Positions 43,689 through 51,701 of a stretch of DNA of 64,000 nucleotides are shown here, in pieces. Source of the stretch: DASSUW01 sp963835525 (GTDB lineage: Bacteria > Actinomycetota > Thermoleophilia > Solirubrobacterales > Solirubrobacteraceae); the NCBI GenBank assembly GCA_963835525.1, contig CAWIFM010000004.1, positions 620,001 through 684,000 on the forward strand, given 5' to 3'. A model generated the notes under the pieces. That model was not told the origin of the DNA. It worked only from the letters and a program-made list of their open reading frames with translations, and did no database searches. Position numbers and translations under genes: made by a program. Position 1 is the first letter of the stretch. Every line of letters begins with the position of its first letter.

Positions 43689-44416
43689 GCGTCGAGTGGG
43701 AGCAGCGCGGGCCGGCCGCGTGGGTGACGTTCAACCGGCCCGAGGCCCACAACGCGATGACCTTCGCGATGTACGAGGAGCTGCACGCGTGCTGCGAGAG
43801 GGCCGACTCGGAGGACGACGTGCGCGTGCTCGTGCTGCGCGGCGCCGGCGAGAAGGCGTTCGTGGCCGGCACCGACATCCGCCAGTTCCTCGAGTTCTCC
43901 GGCGGCGAGGACGGGCTCGAGTACGAGCGCACGATCGACCGCATCGTCGGCCGGCTGGAGCGCGTGCGCAAGCCGACCATCGCGCTGGTCGACGGCTTCG
44001 CGATGGGCAGCGGGCTTGCCTTGTCGGCCGCCTGCGACCTGCGCATCTGCACGCCCGCCGCCGTCTTCGGGCTGCCGATCGCGCGCACGGTCGGCAACTG
44101 CCTGTCGATGGAGAACTACGCGCGCCTGGCCGCCCTGCTCGGCGAGGCGCGCGTGAAGGACATCGTGTTCACCGCGCGGCGCGTCGAGGCTCGCGAGGCG
44201 CTGGCGATCGGGCTCGCCACCGAGGTCGTCGAGGACGCGGCCGCGCGCGTGGAGGAGCTGTGCGAGCTGCTCGCCGGCCACGCCGTGATGACCATGTGGG
44301 CGACCAAGGAGGCGCTGCGGCGCCTCCGCCCCGTGCCGGACGGAGACGATCTCGTGCGCGAGGTCTACGGCAGCGCGGAGTTCCGCGAGCGCGTCGAGAC
44401 GTTCCTCAGGCGATGA
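43685..44416 (+). CDS. Enoyl-CoA hydratase/isomerase family protein
   Basis: A 243-residue crotonase-fold protein from GTG 43685. VTFNRPEAHNAMTFAMYEEL, the oxyanion segment EKAFVAGTDIRQF and GFAMGSGLALSAACDLRIC are present. The usual second catalytic Glu region reads PIARTVGNCLSME, unlike typical hydratases, so a different crotonase reaction (hydrolase, lyase or isomerase) is possible. It is the last gene of the operon; the convergent methyltransferase gene overlaps its end by 11 bp. Confidence 0.88.
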   Translation: MSVEWEQRGPAAWVTFNRPEAHNAMTFAMYEELHACCERADSEDDVRVLVLRGAGEKAFVAGTDIRQFLEFSGGEDGLEYERTIDRIVGRLERVRKPTIALVDGFAMGSGLALSAACDLRICTPAAVFGLPIARTVGNCLSMENYARLAALLGEARVKDIVFTARRVEAREALAIGLATEVVEDAAARVEELCELLAGHAVMTMWATKEALRRLRPVPDGDDLVREVYGSAEFRERVETFLRR

Positions 44417-45158
44417 TCGACGCAGCCGTGTGCAGGAAGCGCAGCTGGCCGTCGATCTCGCGCGGCCGGAAGCCCGTCGCCGGGCCGCCGGCCAGCTCGG
44501 CCTCGAGCGCCTCGCGGATCTCGGCGCGCGCATCCGGCGGCGTCTGCGTCTGCTCCAGCCACGGGCCGAGGGTGCGCTCGACGTCGCGGAACTCGACGTC
44601 GGTGCTGTTCACCATGTCGGCCAGCTTCTCGAGCGAGAGCATCCGCGTGTGCGAGGGGTCGCGCAGCCGCTCGAGGTGGTTCTGGAACTCCGCGACCTCC
44701 GTGTCGGGGTCGCAGACCAGGTCGGCGATCGCCAGCCGGCCTCCCATCCGCAGGCAGCGGCGCATCTCGGCGATCTGCACCCGCGGATCCTCGAAGTGAT
44801 GGACGGCGAAGCGCGAGACCACGATGTCGAACGAGGCGTCCAGGAACGGCAGCCTGGACGCGTCGGCCTGCATGAAGACGACGTTCTTGAGCGCCGCGCG
44901 CTTGGCCTCGATCCGGCCTGCCTCGAGCATCGCCTCGGTGGCGTCGGTGGCCACCACGGCGCGCACCTTGGGCGCCATCCGGCGCGCCACGTGGCCGGTT
45001 CCGGCCGCCACGTCGAGCACCAGGTCGTCCTCGGTCAGCGGCAGCCGGTCGAACAGCCACTCCGAGTCGGTCGTGAACAGGCTGTTGTACTGCGGGTCCT
45101 CAAAGGCCTCCGCCTGCTGCGTGAACGCGGCTTCGATGGCCTCCGAATGCTCCGCCAT
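44406..45158 (-). CDS. Class I SAM-dependent methyltransferase
   Basis: A 250-residue UbiE/Methyltransf_11-type enzyme. LVLDVAAGTGHVARRMAP binds AdoMet (motif I), VVATDATEAML is motif II, FMQADASRLPFLDASFD and VVSRFAVHHFEDP follow, then LRMGGRLAIADLV. The N-terminus (AFTQQAEAFEDPQYNS) is as in UbiE-like proteins. Substrate unknown. Confidence 0.9.
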   Translation of the reverse strand: MAEHSEAIEAAFTQQAEAFEDPQYNSLFTTDSEWLFDRLPLTEDDLVLDVAAGTGHVARRMAPKVRAVVATDATEAMLEAGRIEAKRAALKNVVFMQADASRLPFLDASFDIVVSRFAVHHFEDPRVQIAEMRRCLRMGGRLAIADLVCDPDTEVAEFQNHLERLRDPSHTRMLSLEKLADMVNSTDVEFRDVERTLGPWLEQTQTPPDARAEIREALEAELAGGPATGFRPREIDGQLRFLHTAASIIA

Positions 45159-45173
45159 GAATCGAGCGTAGCG

Positions 45174-46439
45174 CTAGGGCGCGCAGGCGTCCCGGCGCGC
45201 CCGCGAGCGACCGAGGTTGAAGGCGATCGCCCCGTCCGGCTCGACCTCCTTGCGCAGGCGGCACGGCAGCGCGGGCGCGGCGTCGGCGCTGAGGCCGCGC
45301 AGCACTCGCTCGTCGACGGGCCCGGTGCGCTTCAGGTTCTCCGCCGCGATCCGGCGGTCCGGGTCGGAGACCGCGAAGGCCAGCATGGCGGCGGCGGTGA
45401 GGGCCACCGTCGCGCGCGGCAGCCAGCCCCAGCGGCGGGCGGCGCCGGCGATCAGGAGCAGGGCGAACACGGCGCCGAGCCACAAGATCACCGCCTCCGC
45501 CGACAGCCGCAGGCGCGTGAACCCGTAGGCGTCCATGTAGAGGCCGAGCCGGGTCAGCGCCGAGGCGAGCACGACGAGTGTGAGCACGCAGAGGGCGCCG
45601 AGCAGCAGCCGGCTCACGCTCGCCCAGCGCGCGGCGGCGGCGATCACCGCCAGCGTCAGCGCGGCGGCGACGAGCAGCTGCGCGAAGCCCTCGCGCGCGT
45701 ACTCGGCGTAGGTCAGGCCGGCGGTGCTCAGCACGTAGTCGTGGCTGGCATACAGCGCGGAGAGCTGCAGCGCGACAAAGGCCGCGAAGAGGGTGACCAG
45801 CGCGATCAGCGGGACGGTCGACTCGGTGCGGCCGAGCCTGGAGCCCGCCGGCGGCACCGGCTCGACGACGGGGGCGCGGCCCGCCCACAGGAGCCCGCCG
45901 CCGACGGCGATCACGCCGATCCAGGTCGCGATGCGCGCGCCCGGCAGGTCGAGCGCCTGGTTCGGGACGAGCTCGCCGAGCAGGTGCGCGAAGGCGGCGT
46001 CGGCGGTGGCGAACAGAGGCACGAACACCGAGAGCAGGACGACGGCGATGCCGGCGCCCGTCACCCAGCTCATCCGCGGCGGGGCCGACGCGCGGGCGAC
46101 CAGCTCGACCCCGCGGTCGATCCGCGCCACGCGTCCGATCCCGGCCGCGACCGGCCACCAGGCCGCGCCGCCGGCCGCCGCCAGCGAAGCGAGCGCGGCG
46201 GCGAAGACGAGCGACGGCCAGACGACCCAGCCCGCCGCCCGCAGCGTGGCGACGGCCGCCAGCGCCGCCGCCAGCAGCCAGAAGGCGACGCCCCAGGCAC
46301 CCCGCGGACGGGCCGCGACGGCGAGCAGCGCGATCACGACGACGCTCACGCCCAGCCCGGCGGGCCGGCCCACGAGCAGGGCAGCGGCGATCGCGCCGAT
46401 GGCGACGAGCGCCATCGGCGTGCGGCGGTCGGCTGTCAC
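45174..46439 (-). CDS. DUF4153-type polytopic membrane protein
   Basis: A 421-residue protein with about 11-12 membrane helices, resembling the DUF4153/DUF4173 families (LFATADAAFAHLLG; YASHDYVLSTAGLTYAEYAREGF has the family's AEYAREGF motif). The C-terminal 60 residues are soluble, with RIAAENLKRTG and two Cys. GTG 46439 overlaps the stop of the histidine kinase gene (GTGA), so it is the third gene of a response regulator-kinase-DUF4153 operon and perhaps helps sense the signal. Confidence 0.8.
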   Translation of the reverse strand: MTADRRTPMALVAIGAIAAALLVGRPAGLGVSVVVIALLAVAARPRGAWGVAFWLLAAALAAVATLRAAGWVVWPSLVFAAALASLAAAGGAAWWPVAAGIGRVARIDRGVELVARASAPPRMSWVTGAGIAVVLLSVFVPLFATADAAFAHLLGELVPNQALDLPGARIATWIGVIAVGGGLLWAGRAPVVEPVPPAGSRLGRTESTVPLIALVTLFAAFVALQLSALYASHDYVLSTAGLTYAEYAREGFAQLLVAAALTLAVIAAAARWASVSRLLLGALCVLTLVVLASALTRLGLYMDAYGFTRLRLSAEAVILWLGAVFALLLIAGAARRWGWLPRATVALTAAAMLAFAVSDPDRRIAAENLKRTGPVDERVLRGLSADAAPALPCRLRKEVEPDGAIAFNLGRSRARRDACAP

Positions 46440-47431
46440 GTGGGCAGCTCCACGACCATCCGGCAGCCGCTCGGCTCGCGCACCTCCGCGCGTATGGCGC
46501 CGCCGTGGGCGTCGACGATCCAGCGCGCGATCGCCAGCCCGAGCCCGGTGCCGCCGTCGCGGGTGGCGCGCGCCGCGTCGGTGCGGTGGAAGCGCTCGAA
46601 GACGCGCTCGGCCTCGGCGGGCGGGATGCCCGGTCCCTCGTCGGAGACCACGATCGTCGTGCAGCCGGCGTTGGCGGCATGGGCGCTCAGCCACACGCGC
46701 CCCTCGGGCGGCGAGTGGCGGACCGCGTTGTCGAGCAGGTTGGCGACCACCTGGTGCAGCCGCTCGGGGTCGCCGGTCGACTGCAGGTCGCCGGGCTCGA
46801 CGCAGACCTTCAGCCGCACCGGGCGGTCGCCGAGCACGCACTCGCGCGCGGCCTGCTCGAGCAGCCCGCGCATGCCGAAGGACACCTGCTTGAGCTCCAG
46901 CCCGCCGCTCTCGAGCTTCGAGAGGTCGAGCAGCTGGGTGACGAGCCGGCCGAGCCGCTCGGTCTGGGCGAGCGCGGTCCGAAGGGCGGCCGGATCCGGG
47001 GGCTCGACGCCGTCGGCGAGGTTCTCGAGCAGCGCCTGCAGGGCGCCGAGCGGCGTGCGCAGCTCGTGCGAGACGTTGGCCACCAGGTCGCGGCGCATGC
47101 GGTCGACGTCCTTGAGCTCGGCGGCCATCGCGTTGAAGGCGCGGGCCAGCTCGCCGACCTCGTCGCGCGAGGTGGCCTGCACCCGGCGGTCGTAGTCGCC
47201 GCGCGCCATGGCGCTCGCGGCGGAGGCCATGTCGCGCAGCGGCGAGGTCATGCCGCGGGCCAGGAGCTGGACGAGCGCGAGGCCGAGGACGGCGGCCAGC
47301 GCCGAGCGCACGTAGAAGTTGAGGCCGAGCTTGTTGCCGATCGCCAGCACCAGCACGGTCCCCCACACCGTGGCCACGATCACCACGCCTAGCTTCCACT
47401 TGATCGAGGGCAGGCGGTCGAGCGGTCTCAT
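46436..47431 (-). CDS. Sensor histidine kinase
   Basis: A 331-residue kinase with two membrane helices in residues 15-65 and almost no periplasmic loop, a HAMP domain (TSPLRDMASAASAMARGDYD), the H-box LVANVSHELRTPLGAL (phospho-accepting His about 122), N-box VVANLLDNAVRHS, and G-boxes VSDEGPGIPP and GGTGLGLAIARWIV. A short periplasmic part suggests sensing in the membrane. The stop/start overlap (ATGA) with the response regulator shows coupling. Confidence 0.94.
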   Translation of the reverse strand: MRPLDRLPSIKWKLGVVIVATVWGTVLVLAIGNKLGLNFYVRSALAAVLGLALVQLLARGMTSPLRDMASAASAMARGDYDRRVQATSRDEVGELARAFNAMAAELKDVDRMRRDLVANVSHELRTPLGALQALLENLADGVEPPDPAALRTALAQTERLGRLVTQLLDLSKLESGGLELKQVSFGMRGLLEQAARECVLGDRPVRLKVCVEPGDLQSTGDPERLHQVVANLLDNAVRHSPPEGRVWLSAHAANAGCTTIVVSDEGPGIPPAEAERVFERFHRTDAARATRDGGTGLGLAIARWIVDAHGGAIRAEVREPSGCRMVVELPT

Positions 47432-48096
47432 GGCTCGAGCGCGTAGCCGATGCCGTGGACGGTGCGGACGAGGCCGCGCCCGAGCTTGCGCCGCAGGCCG
47501 CGGATGTGCGAGTCGACCGTGCGATGGCCGGCGCCGTCGCGCCAGCCCCAGACGTCGACCAGCAGCTGCTCGCGGCTGAGCACCGCGCCGGGCCGCGCGG
47601 CCAGGGTGCGGAGAAGCTCGAACTCGGTCGGGGTGAGGTGGATGTCCTCGCCGTCGAGCACGACCTTGCGCGTCTCGGGGTCGATCTCCAGACCGCCCAG
47701 CCTCTTGGCCTCGCTGGGAGCCGGGCGGCGTTCCACGCGTCTGAGCAGCGCCCTGATGCGGGCGACGAGCTCGCGCGGCGAGAACGGCTTGGTCATGTAG
47801 TCGTCGGCGCCGACGCCGAGCCCGACCAGCACGTCCGCCTCCTCCCCGCGCGCCGTGAGCATGAGCACGGGCACCTGGCGATCCCGCTGGACGCGGCGGC
47901 AGACCTCGAGGCCGTCGAGCCCGGGCAGCATCAGGTCGAGGACGACAAGGTCGGGCCGGACGCGGTCGCAGAGCTCGACGCCGGCGCGGCCGTCCCGGGC
48001 GACGTGGACCTCGAAGCCCTCGGCCGTCAGGCGCGCGGCGATCGCGTCGGCGATGACGGCCTCGTCCTCGATCACGGCGATGAGCGGAACTCCCAC
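47428..48096 (-). CDS. OmpR/PhoB-family response regulator
   Basis: A 222-residue regulator from GTG 48096. The receiver domain has the acidic pair in VIEDEAVI, the phospho-accepting Asp in LVVLDLMLPGLDG, the Thr in LMLTARGEE and the Lys in YMTKPFSPREL. The C-terminal winged helix shows LTPTEFELLRTLAARPGAVL and TVDSHIRGLRRKLG. It is the first gene of the operon with the histidine kinase and DUF4153 protein. Confidence 0.94.
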   Translation of the reverse strand: MGVPLIAVIEDEAVIADAIAARLTAEGFEVHVARDGRAGVELCDRVRPDLVVLDLMLPGLDGLEVCRRVQRDRQVPVLMLTARGEEADVLVGLGVGADDYMTKPFSPRELVARIRALLRRVERRPAPSEAKRLGGLEIDPETRKVVLDGEDIHLTPTEFELLRTLAARPGAVLSREQLLVDVWGWRDGAGHRTVDSHIRGLRRKLGRGLVRTVHGIGYALEP

Positions 48097-48149
48097 GCTT
48101 GCGAGTGTGCCACCGGAATGTGGAGGCGAGGGGCGGAACTTGTGCAGGT

Positions 48150-49565
48150 TCAGTGCAGGGCGATCAGGCCGCCGGTGACGCCGAGGTAGGCGGTGCCGTC
48201 GGGGCCGATGGCGATCCCGGCGTAGTTGTTGTTGAAGCCGAGGCCGCTGCCGGCGTACTGCTTGAAGGCCGTGGCGCCGGTGTGGGCGTCGATCGCGGTC
48301 CAGAAGTAGGGCTGGCCGAGTGGCAGCGGGTCGGGGTCGCGCGTGTAGGTGTAGATCAGGCCGGCGGCGGTCGACAGCTTGGGGACGACCGAGGGCGCGC
48401 GCTCGGTGCGGGTCTCCCACGCCTTGCGGCAGCCGTTCCTGGCGACGTCGACGCGGGCGAAGCCGGGCGTGGTGAGCGCGCCCGAGTTGGGGCCGAACGG
48501 GTCCTGGTAGCCGTAGTTGTTCTCCACGAAGAGCTCGCGCTTCGAGGCCATCAGCGAGTTCTCCGTCGCGCTCGCCCCCTGGTCGAAGACGGGGATCCGG
48601 CAGTGGACCCGGCCCGTGTTTCGCCGGTACACGACGACGTTCATCGGGTCGGCGTTGTCGGTGATCGCGACGTATCCGCCGCTCATGAGGGTCGGCGTGG
48701 TGCCCGAGCCGGCGTCGGCCTGGCCGGGCTTGACGATGCCGCTGTTGCCGTAGCGGCGCTTCCAGACGATCCGCGGCCGGCCCTTGCGGGCGGCGAACCG
48801 GTACATGCGTGCGCTGGAGACGATGTAGACGCCGTTCCTGCCGATGGCGAACGAGTTCTGGATGTCCTCGCCGAGGCGCTTGACGCGGATCCGGCGCGTG
48901 CGCGGGTTGAGGATCCCGACCTTGCCGCTCTTCTTGGAGACGAACCAGATCCGGCCCCGGAAGTCGGGCAGCGCCGAGGTGATGCGCTCGTCGTCCTCGA
49001 GCACGCCGGTCAGGTCGTAGTCGCCGACCTTGGTGATGCTGCGGCCGTCTTGTGCGACCTGGAGCACGAAGAGATGGCTCGTCTTCGTGGCGCTCCAGAT
49101 GCGGTTCTTGTCGTCGAGGAAGAAGTAGCCCCCGCCGGCGTAGTTCTGGTACTGGCGGGTCCCGGGCGGATCCTGGGCAGTCGGCATGTCAAAGGTGGCG
49201 AGCACCTCGAGGCTGACCGGGTCGATCACGCGAGCCTGCGGCGGGAGCCCGACCGACGGGCAGACGCTGACGATGTAGCCCTGCGAGTGGAAGGTCAGCG
49301 AGCCGCACAGCGCCGGCGTCATCGCGTTCGAGATCGCCCGCGGGCTGTTCCCGAGCGGCCCGGCGTAGGGGTACGCGTCGGTCATCCACGTGTCGTTGTG
49401 GATGTTGCTGCGCGGGTCCCTGGCCAGGTGCGGGTTCCGCGGAGCCTTGCTGGCTGCGAGCGGCCGCGCCGTCGCCGGAGCGCCCTGATAATGGGGAAGT
49501 GTCGTCGGGAGCGGGTCGGCGATCGGCACTGCCAGGGCCACGAGACTCATCACCGCAGCGAGCAT
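48150..49565 (-). CDS. Secreted beta-propeller (PQQ/SMP-30-like) protein
   Basis: A 471-residue exported protein with a signal peptide (MLAAVMSLVALAVPIA). The mature part is a run of propeller-like repeats: GGGYFFLDDKNRIWSAT, ALPDFRGRIWFVSKKSGKVG, YIVSSARMYRFAAR, GYVAITDNADPMNVVVYR, GIAIGPDGTAYLGVTGG. Cys residues (PALCGSLTF, VSVCPSVG) suggest a disulfide. No catalytic residues are evident; an extracellular binding or dehydrogenase-like role is possible. Confidence 0.8.
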   Translation of the reverse strand: MLAAVMSLVALAVPIADPLPTTLPHYQGAPATARPLAASKAPRNPHLARDPRSNIHNDTWMTDAYPYAGPLGNSPRAISNAMTPALCGSLTFHSQGYIVSVCPSVGLPPQARVIDPVSLEVLATFDMPTAQDPPGTRQYQNYAGGGYFFLDDKNRIWSATKTSHLFVLQVAQDGRSITKVGDYDLTGVLEDDERITSALPDFRGRIWFVSKKSGKVGILNPRTRRIRVKRLGEDIQNSFAIGRNGVYIVSSARMYRFAARKGRPRIVWKRRYGNSGIVKPGQADAGSGTTPTLMSGGYVAITDNADPMNVVVYRRNTGRVHCRIPVFDQGASATENSLMASKRELFVENNYGYQDPFGPNSGALTTPGFARVDVARNGCRKAWETRTERAPSVVPKLSTAAGLIYTYTRDPDPLPLGQPYFWTAIDAHTGATAFKQYAGSGLGFNNNYAGIAIGPDGTAYLGVTGGLIALH

Positions 49566-49636
49566 CCGGCGACGGTACCGGGGTTGCAGCGTTGCCCGCG
49601 CAGGTCGAAATGCCGGGGCTATACTCCGGGGCTCGC

Positions 49637-49710
49637 GCGGATGTAGCTCAGTTGGCTAGAGCGTCTGCTTGCCATGCAGAAGGTCGAGGGTTCGAGTCCC
49701 TTCATCCGCT
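49637..49710 (+). tRNA. tRNA-Gly (anticodon GCC)
   Basis: A 74-nt cloverleaf: acceptor GCGGATG pairs with CATCCGC, D-arm GCTCAGTTGGCTAGAGC, anticodon arm TCTGC-TTGCCAT-GCAGA, T-arm GAGGGTTCGAGTCCCTT, discriminator U. CCA is not encoded. The accessory island begins just downstream. Confidence 0.94.
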
Positions 49711-49717
49711 CGTGACG

Positions 49718-49746
49718 AGAAGCCCCGCTATCGGCGGGGTTTCTTC
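49718..49746 (+). terminator. Terminator of tRNA-Gly
   Basis: AAGCCCCGC and GCGGGGTTT form a strong GC stem around TATCG, followed by TTTCTTC, 7 nt after the tRNA. Confidence 0.75.
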
Positions 49747-49875
49747 GTTCCGGGGTTGCTCGCGAGCGGTTTGGGCGGCTCGGGCGGACCAGCCCGGCGG
49801 ACCACTCTGCTTGTTGGCGGACGCCCGCGGCACCATGGTCATCGGTCGGTCCGGTCGGAGGGCTACGTTGGCTTC

Positions 49876-50401
49876 GTGACCCCGGACAAGCAGAGCAAAG
49901 GCCGTACGAAGAAAGGCGGCCGCGAAGCAAGGTCGAACGGGGACCGCAGGCGGTCGCAGCAGGCATCGACGACGTGGGCGGTCGCGTTCTACAAGACGGC
50001 CGCTGGCGCCGTCCCGGCGAGGGACTTCGTAGAAGGGCTGCCCCCCGCCGGTGCAGCAAATGCTCCTAGCCATCGTCGTCGCCGTACGCGACGCTCCCCC
50101 GCCCTCGTTTCCAACCAGCGGGATGTGGCACGCGATGCGTGACGAGATGCGAGGCTTCCACGAAGCACGGGACGCGCATGACGGCCAGCTCTACCGTCTC
50201 TTCTGCGTCGTCGACCGCCAGGCTCCGGCACACGGACTCGACGCCCCCACCGTCGCGCTCATCTCGGGCGGCATCAAGTCAGCTCGCACCGCGATGGCCG
50301 AGAGCGTCTACAACGAGGCCCTCGACTACAAACGAGACTACCTCGCCACACGACGCATCCTGCTACCAGCCGGCATCCCTGCAGGGATGCCAAAGGCTTG
50401 A
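49876..50401 (+). pseudogene. higB: HigB/RelE-type toxin, frame broken at a C6 run
   Basis: GTG 49876 begins a Lys/Arg-rich leader, then TTWAVAFYKTAAGAVPARDF and VEGLPP. At the CCCCCC run (50041-50046) one extra C moves the coding signal to the frame QQMLLAIVVAVRDAPPP, TSGMWHAMRDEMRGFHEARD, QLYRLFCVVDRQAP and YKRDYLATRRI, the body of a RelE/HigB-like mRNA interferase. Removing one C restores a continuous protein of about 174 residues. The antitoxin gene follows in the HigB-HigA order. The break may be sequence error, a disarmed toxin, or slippage. Confidence 0.75.
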
Positions 50402-50410
50402 TCAGACATG

Positions 50411-50422
50411 AACATTTATGTT
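50411..50422. promoter_or_regulatory. AT-rich palindrome before higA
   Basis: AACAT-TT-ATGTT, a 5-bp inverted repeat in a markedly AT-rich patch of the 53-bp gap between the toxin stop and higA. It may be an internal operator or promoter for antitoxin self-control; inferred from position. Confidence 0.35.
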
Positions 50423-50454
50423 ATGGTCTCATCTGCCGATATAGGAGATTGACC

Positions 50455-50835
50455 ATGCCGACTCAAACAAACATCCCCGTCCCCGTCGCTGGCCAGGCAT
50501 TCGACGAGTTTCTCACTGAGAAGCTCACCGACCCGACGTTCAAGGCCGGCTTCGAGCGCAGGCTCGCCAAGGTCAAGAGCATCGCTGAGGTGCTTCACGT
50601 CATCGAGTCCGTGCGCGAACAGAAGAGCATCACGAAGGTCGAGGTCGCTAGGCGCATGGACCGCAAGCCGGAGGCCATCTCGCGGCTGCTGCGCGGCGAA
50701 GGCGCCAACCCGACGTTGGACACGCTCGTCGAGCTAGCTGACGCGATCGGGCTCGAGCTCGACATCCGCATCAAGCGCCAGCCCGTCAAGCCGAAGTCGG
50801 ACTACTCGCCGCTCAAGGTTCACGCGGCGGTCTGA
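50455..50835 (+). CDS. higA: HigA/XRE-family antitoxin
   Basis: A 126-residue DNA-binding antitoxin from ATG 50455 with a good Shine-Dalgarno (AGGAGATTGACC). The N-terminal half binds the toxin in relatives; the C-terminal half is an XRE helix-turn-helix (SITKVEVARRMDRKPEAISR then LLRGEGANPTLDTLVELADA). It follows the HigB-like toxin gene and would neutralise the toxin and repress the operon. Confidence 0.88.
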   Translation: MPTQTNIPVPVAGQAFDEFLTEKLTDPTFKAGFERRLAKVKSIAEVLHVIESVREQKSITKVEVARRMDRKPEAISRLLRGEGANPTLDTLVELADAIGLELDIRIKRQPVKPKSDYSPLKVHAAV

Positions 50836-51326
50836 CGGTCGGCGCCTGGTCGGTCGCGAGATTCCAGGTGTCGCATAGCGGTGTAGTCGAGGTCGCGCGC
50901 CTCGTCGCGCTAATGAACGCGCTAGGAACTGGCGCTATTGCATCTGCCTCGTGGCGATAGTGGCGATTCTCGAGCGGGAGTTCGCGCGCGCCCGACGTCG
51001 TGCCTATGCACCGTCGGCAGCGGGTCCGGCCGAGTGACGCTTCCGTTGATCGTCCGACGTGAAAGCGGAGCGACGCTGCGATCGCGCGACGGCAGGCAGC
51101 TCGTTCCATAGGCAGGAGCCGTCTCGCGCTCCACTCCCAGTCGTCGTCCATTTTGAAGCTCTCGGGCGCGAGCTTGGCGGGAGTCAGCGCTGGGAGCGCC
51201 GCGTCGTGGAGCAGGCGCTGGCCGTGGCCGCCTACAACTGCATCAGAACGGAACTCGTGGGAACGCGGGTCGGAAACTCCCAGTTGAAACCGATGTGTGG
51301 CGCGCTGCTCGACCAGCTCTGGTTGG
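50836..51326. other. Intergenic stretch without a recognisable gene
   Basis: No frame on either strand shows consistent third-position GC bias or a recognisable protein, and the open frames here look like chance. Base composition is less GC-biased than the flanking genes. It separates the toxin-antitoxin pair from the Trypco2-protease operon. Confidence 0.5.
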
Positions 51327-51355
51327 GTGACAATTCCGCCCGCCGGCGGTACGGT
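51327..51355 (+). promoter_or_regulatory. Candidate promoter of the Trypco2-protease operon
   Basis: GTGACA (51327-51332) and TACGGT (51350-51355) with 17-bp spacing match an actinobacterial housekeeping-type promoter and lie 30 bp upstream of ATG 51386. Confidence 0.4.
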
Positions 51356-51385
51356 CGCGGTGTCCCCCGAAACGGAAGCAGAACC

Positions 51386-51694
51386 ATGCTGCGCCTGGCC
51401 GATGTCGTGAAGGACCTGCGCTCCGAGATGTATGAGGCCATCGACGCAGCGGCAACGGAGCCGCTGCAGTTCGAGCTTGGCGACATCGAGCTGGAGTTGA
51501 CGGTTGGGGTCACGAAGGAGGGCGGCGCCGGCGGCAAAGTCCGCTTCTGGGTAGTCGAGCTCGGGGCCGAGGGCAAGCTGGGAACGACTTCGACGCAGAC
51601 GCTCAAGCTGAAGCTGTCGCCGCGGATCGCCGCGACCGGCAAGACACCGGTGATCGCGGGCGCTCCGCTGGAGGGCGAGGGCACCGGGCGCTGA
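51386..51694 (+). CDS. Trypsin-co-occurring domain (Trypco2) protein
   Basis: A 102-residue protein starting MLRLADVVKDLRSEMYEAID. The pattern of an N-terminal helix followed by beta strands (FELGDIELELTVGVTKEGGA, KVRFWVVELGAEGK) and ending SPRIAATGKTPVI is that of the Trypco2 family, small domains that repeatedly occur next to trypsin-like proteases in bacterial conflict systems. The protease-NTPase gene starts 7 bp after its stop. In such systems the small protein is thought to be a substrate, sensor or adaptor of the protease; its exact job is unknown. Confidence 0.78.
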   Translation: MLRLADVVKDLRSEMYEAIDAAATEPLQFELGDIELELTVGVTKEGGAGGKVRFWVVELGAEGKLGTTSTQTLKLKLSPRIAATGKTPVIAGAPLEGEGTGR

Positions 51695-51701
51695 AGCGCG
51701 C

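Noticed and set aside
44430..47195. Open frame of 921 codons antisense to the methyltransferase and kinase operon
   Set aside because: Low-complexity shadow of real genes on the other strand that carry full family motifs.
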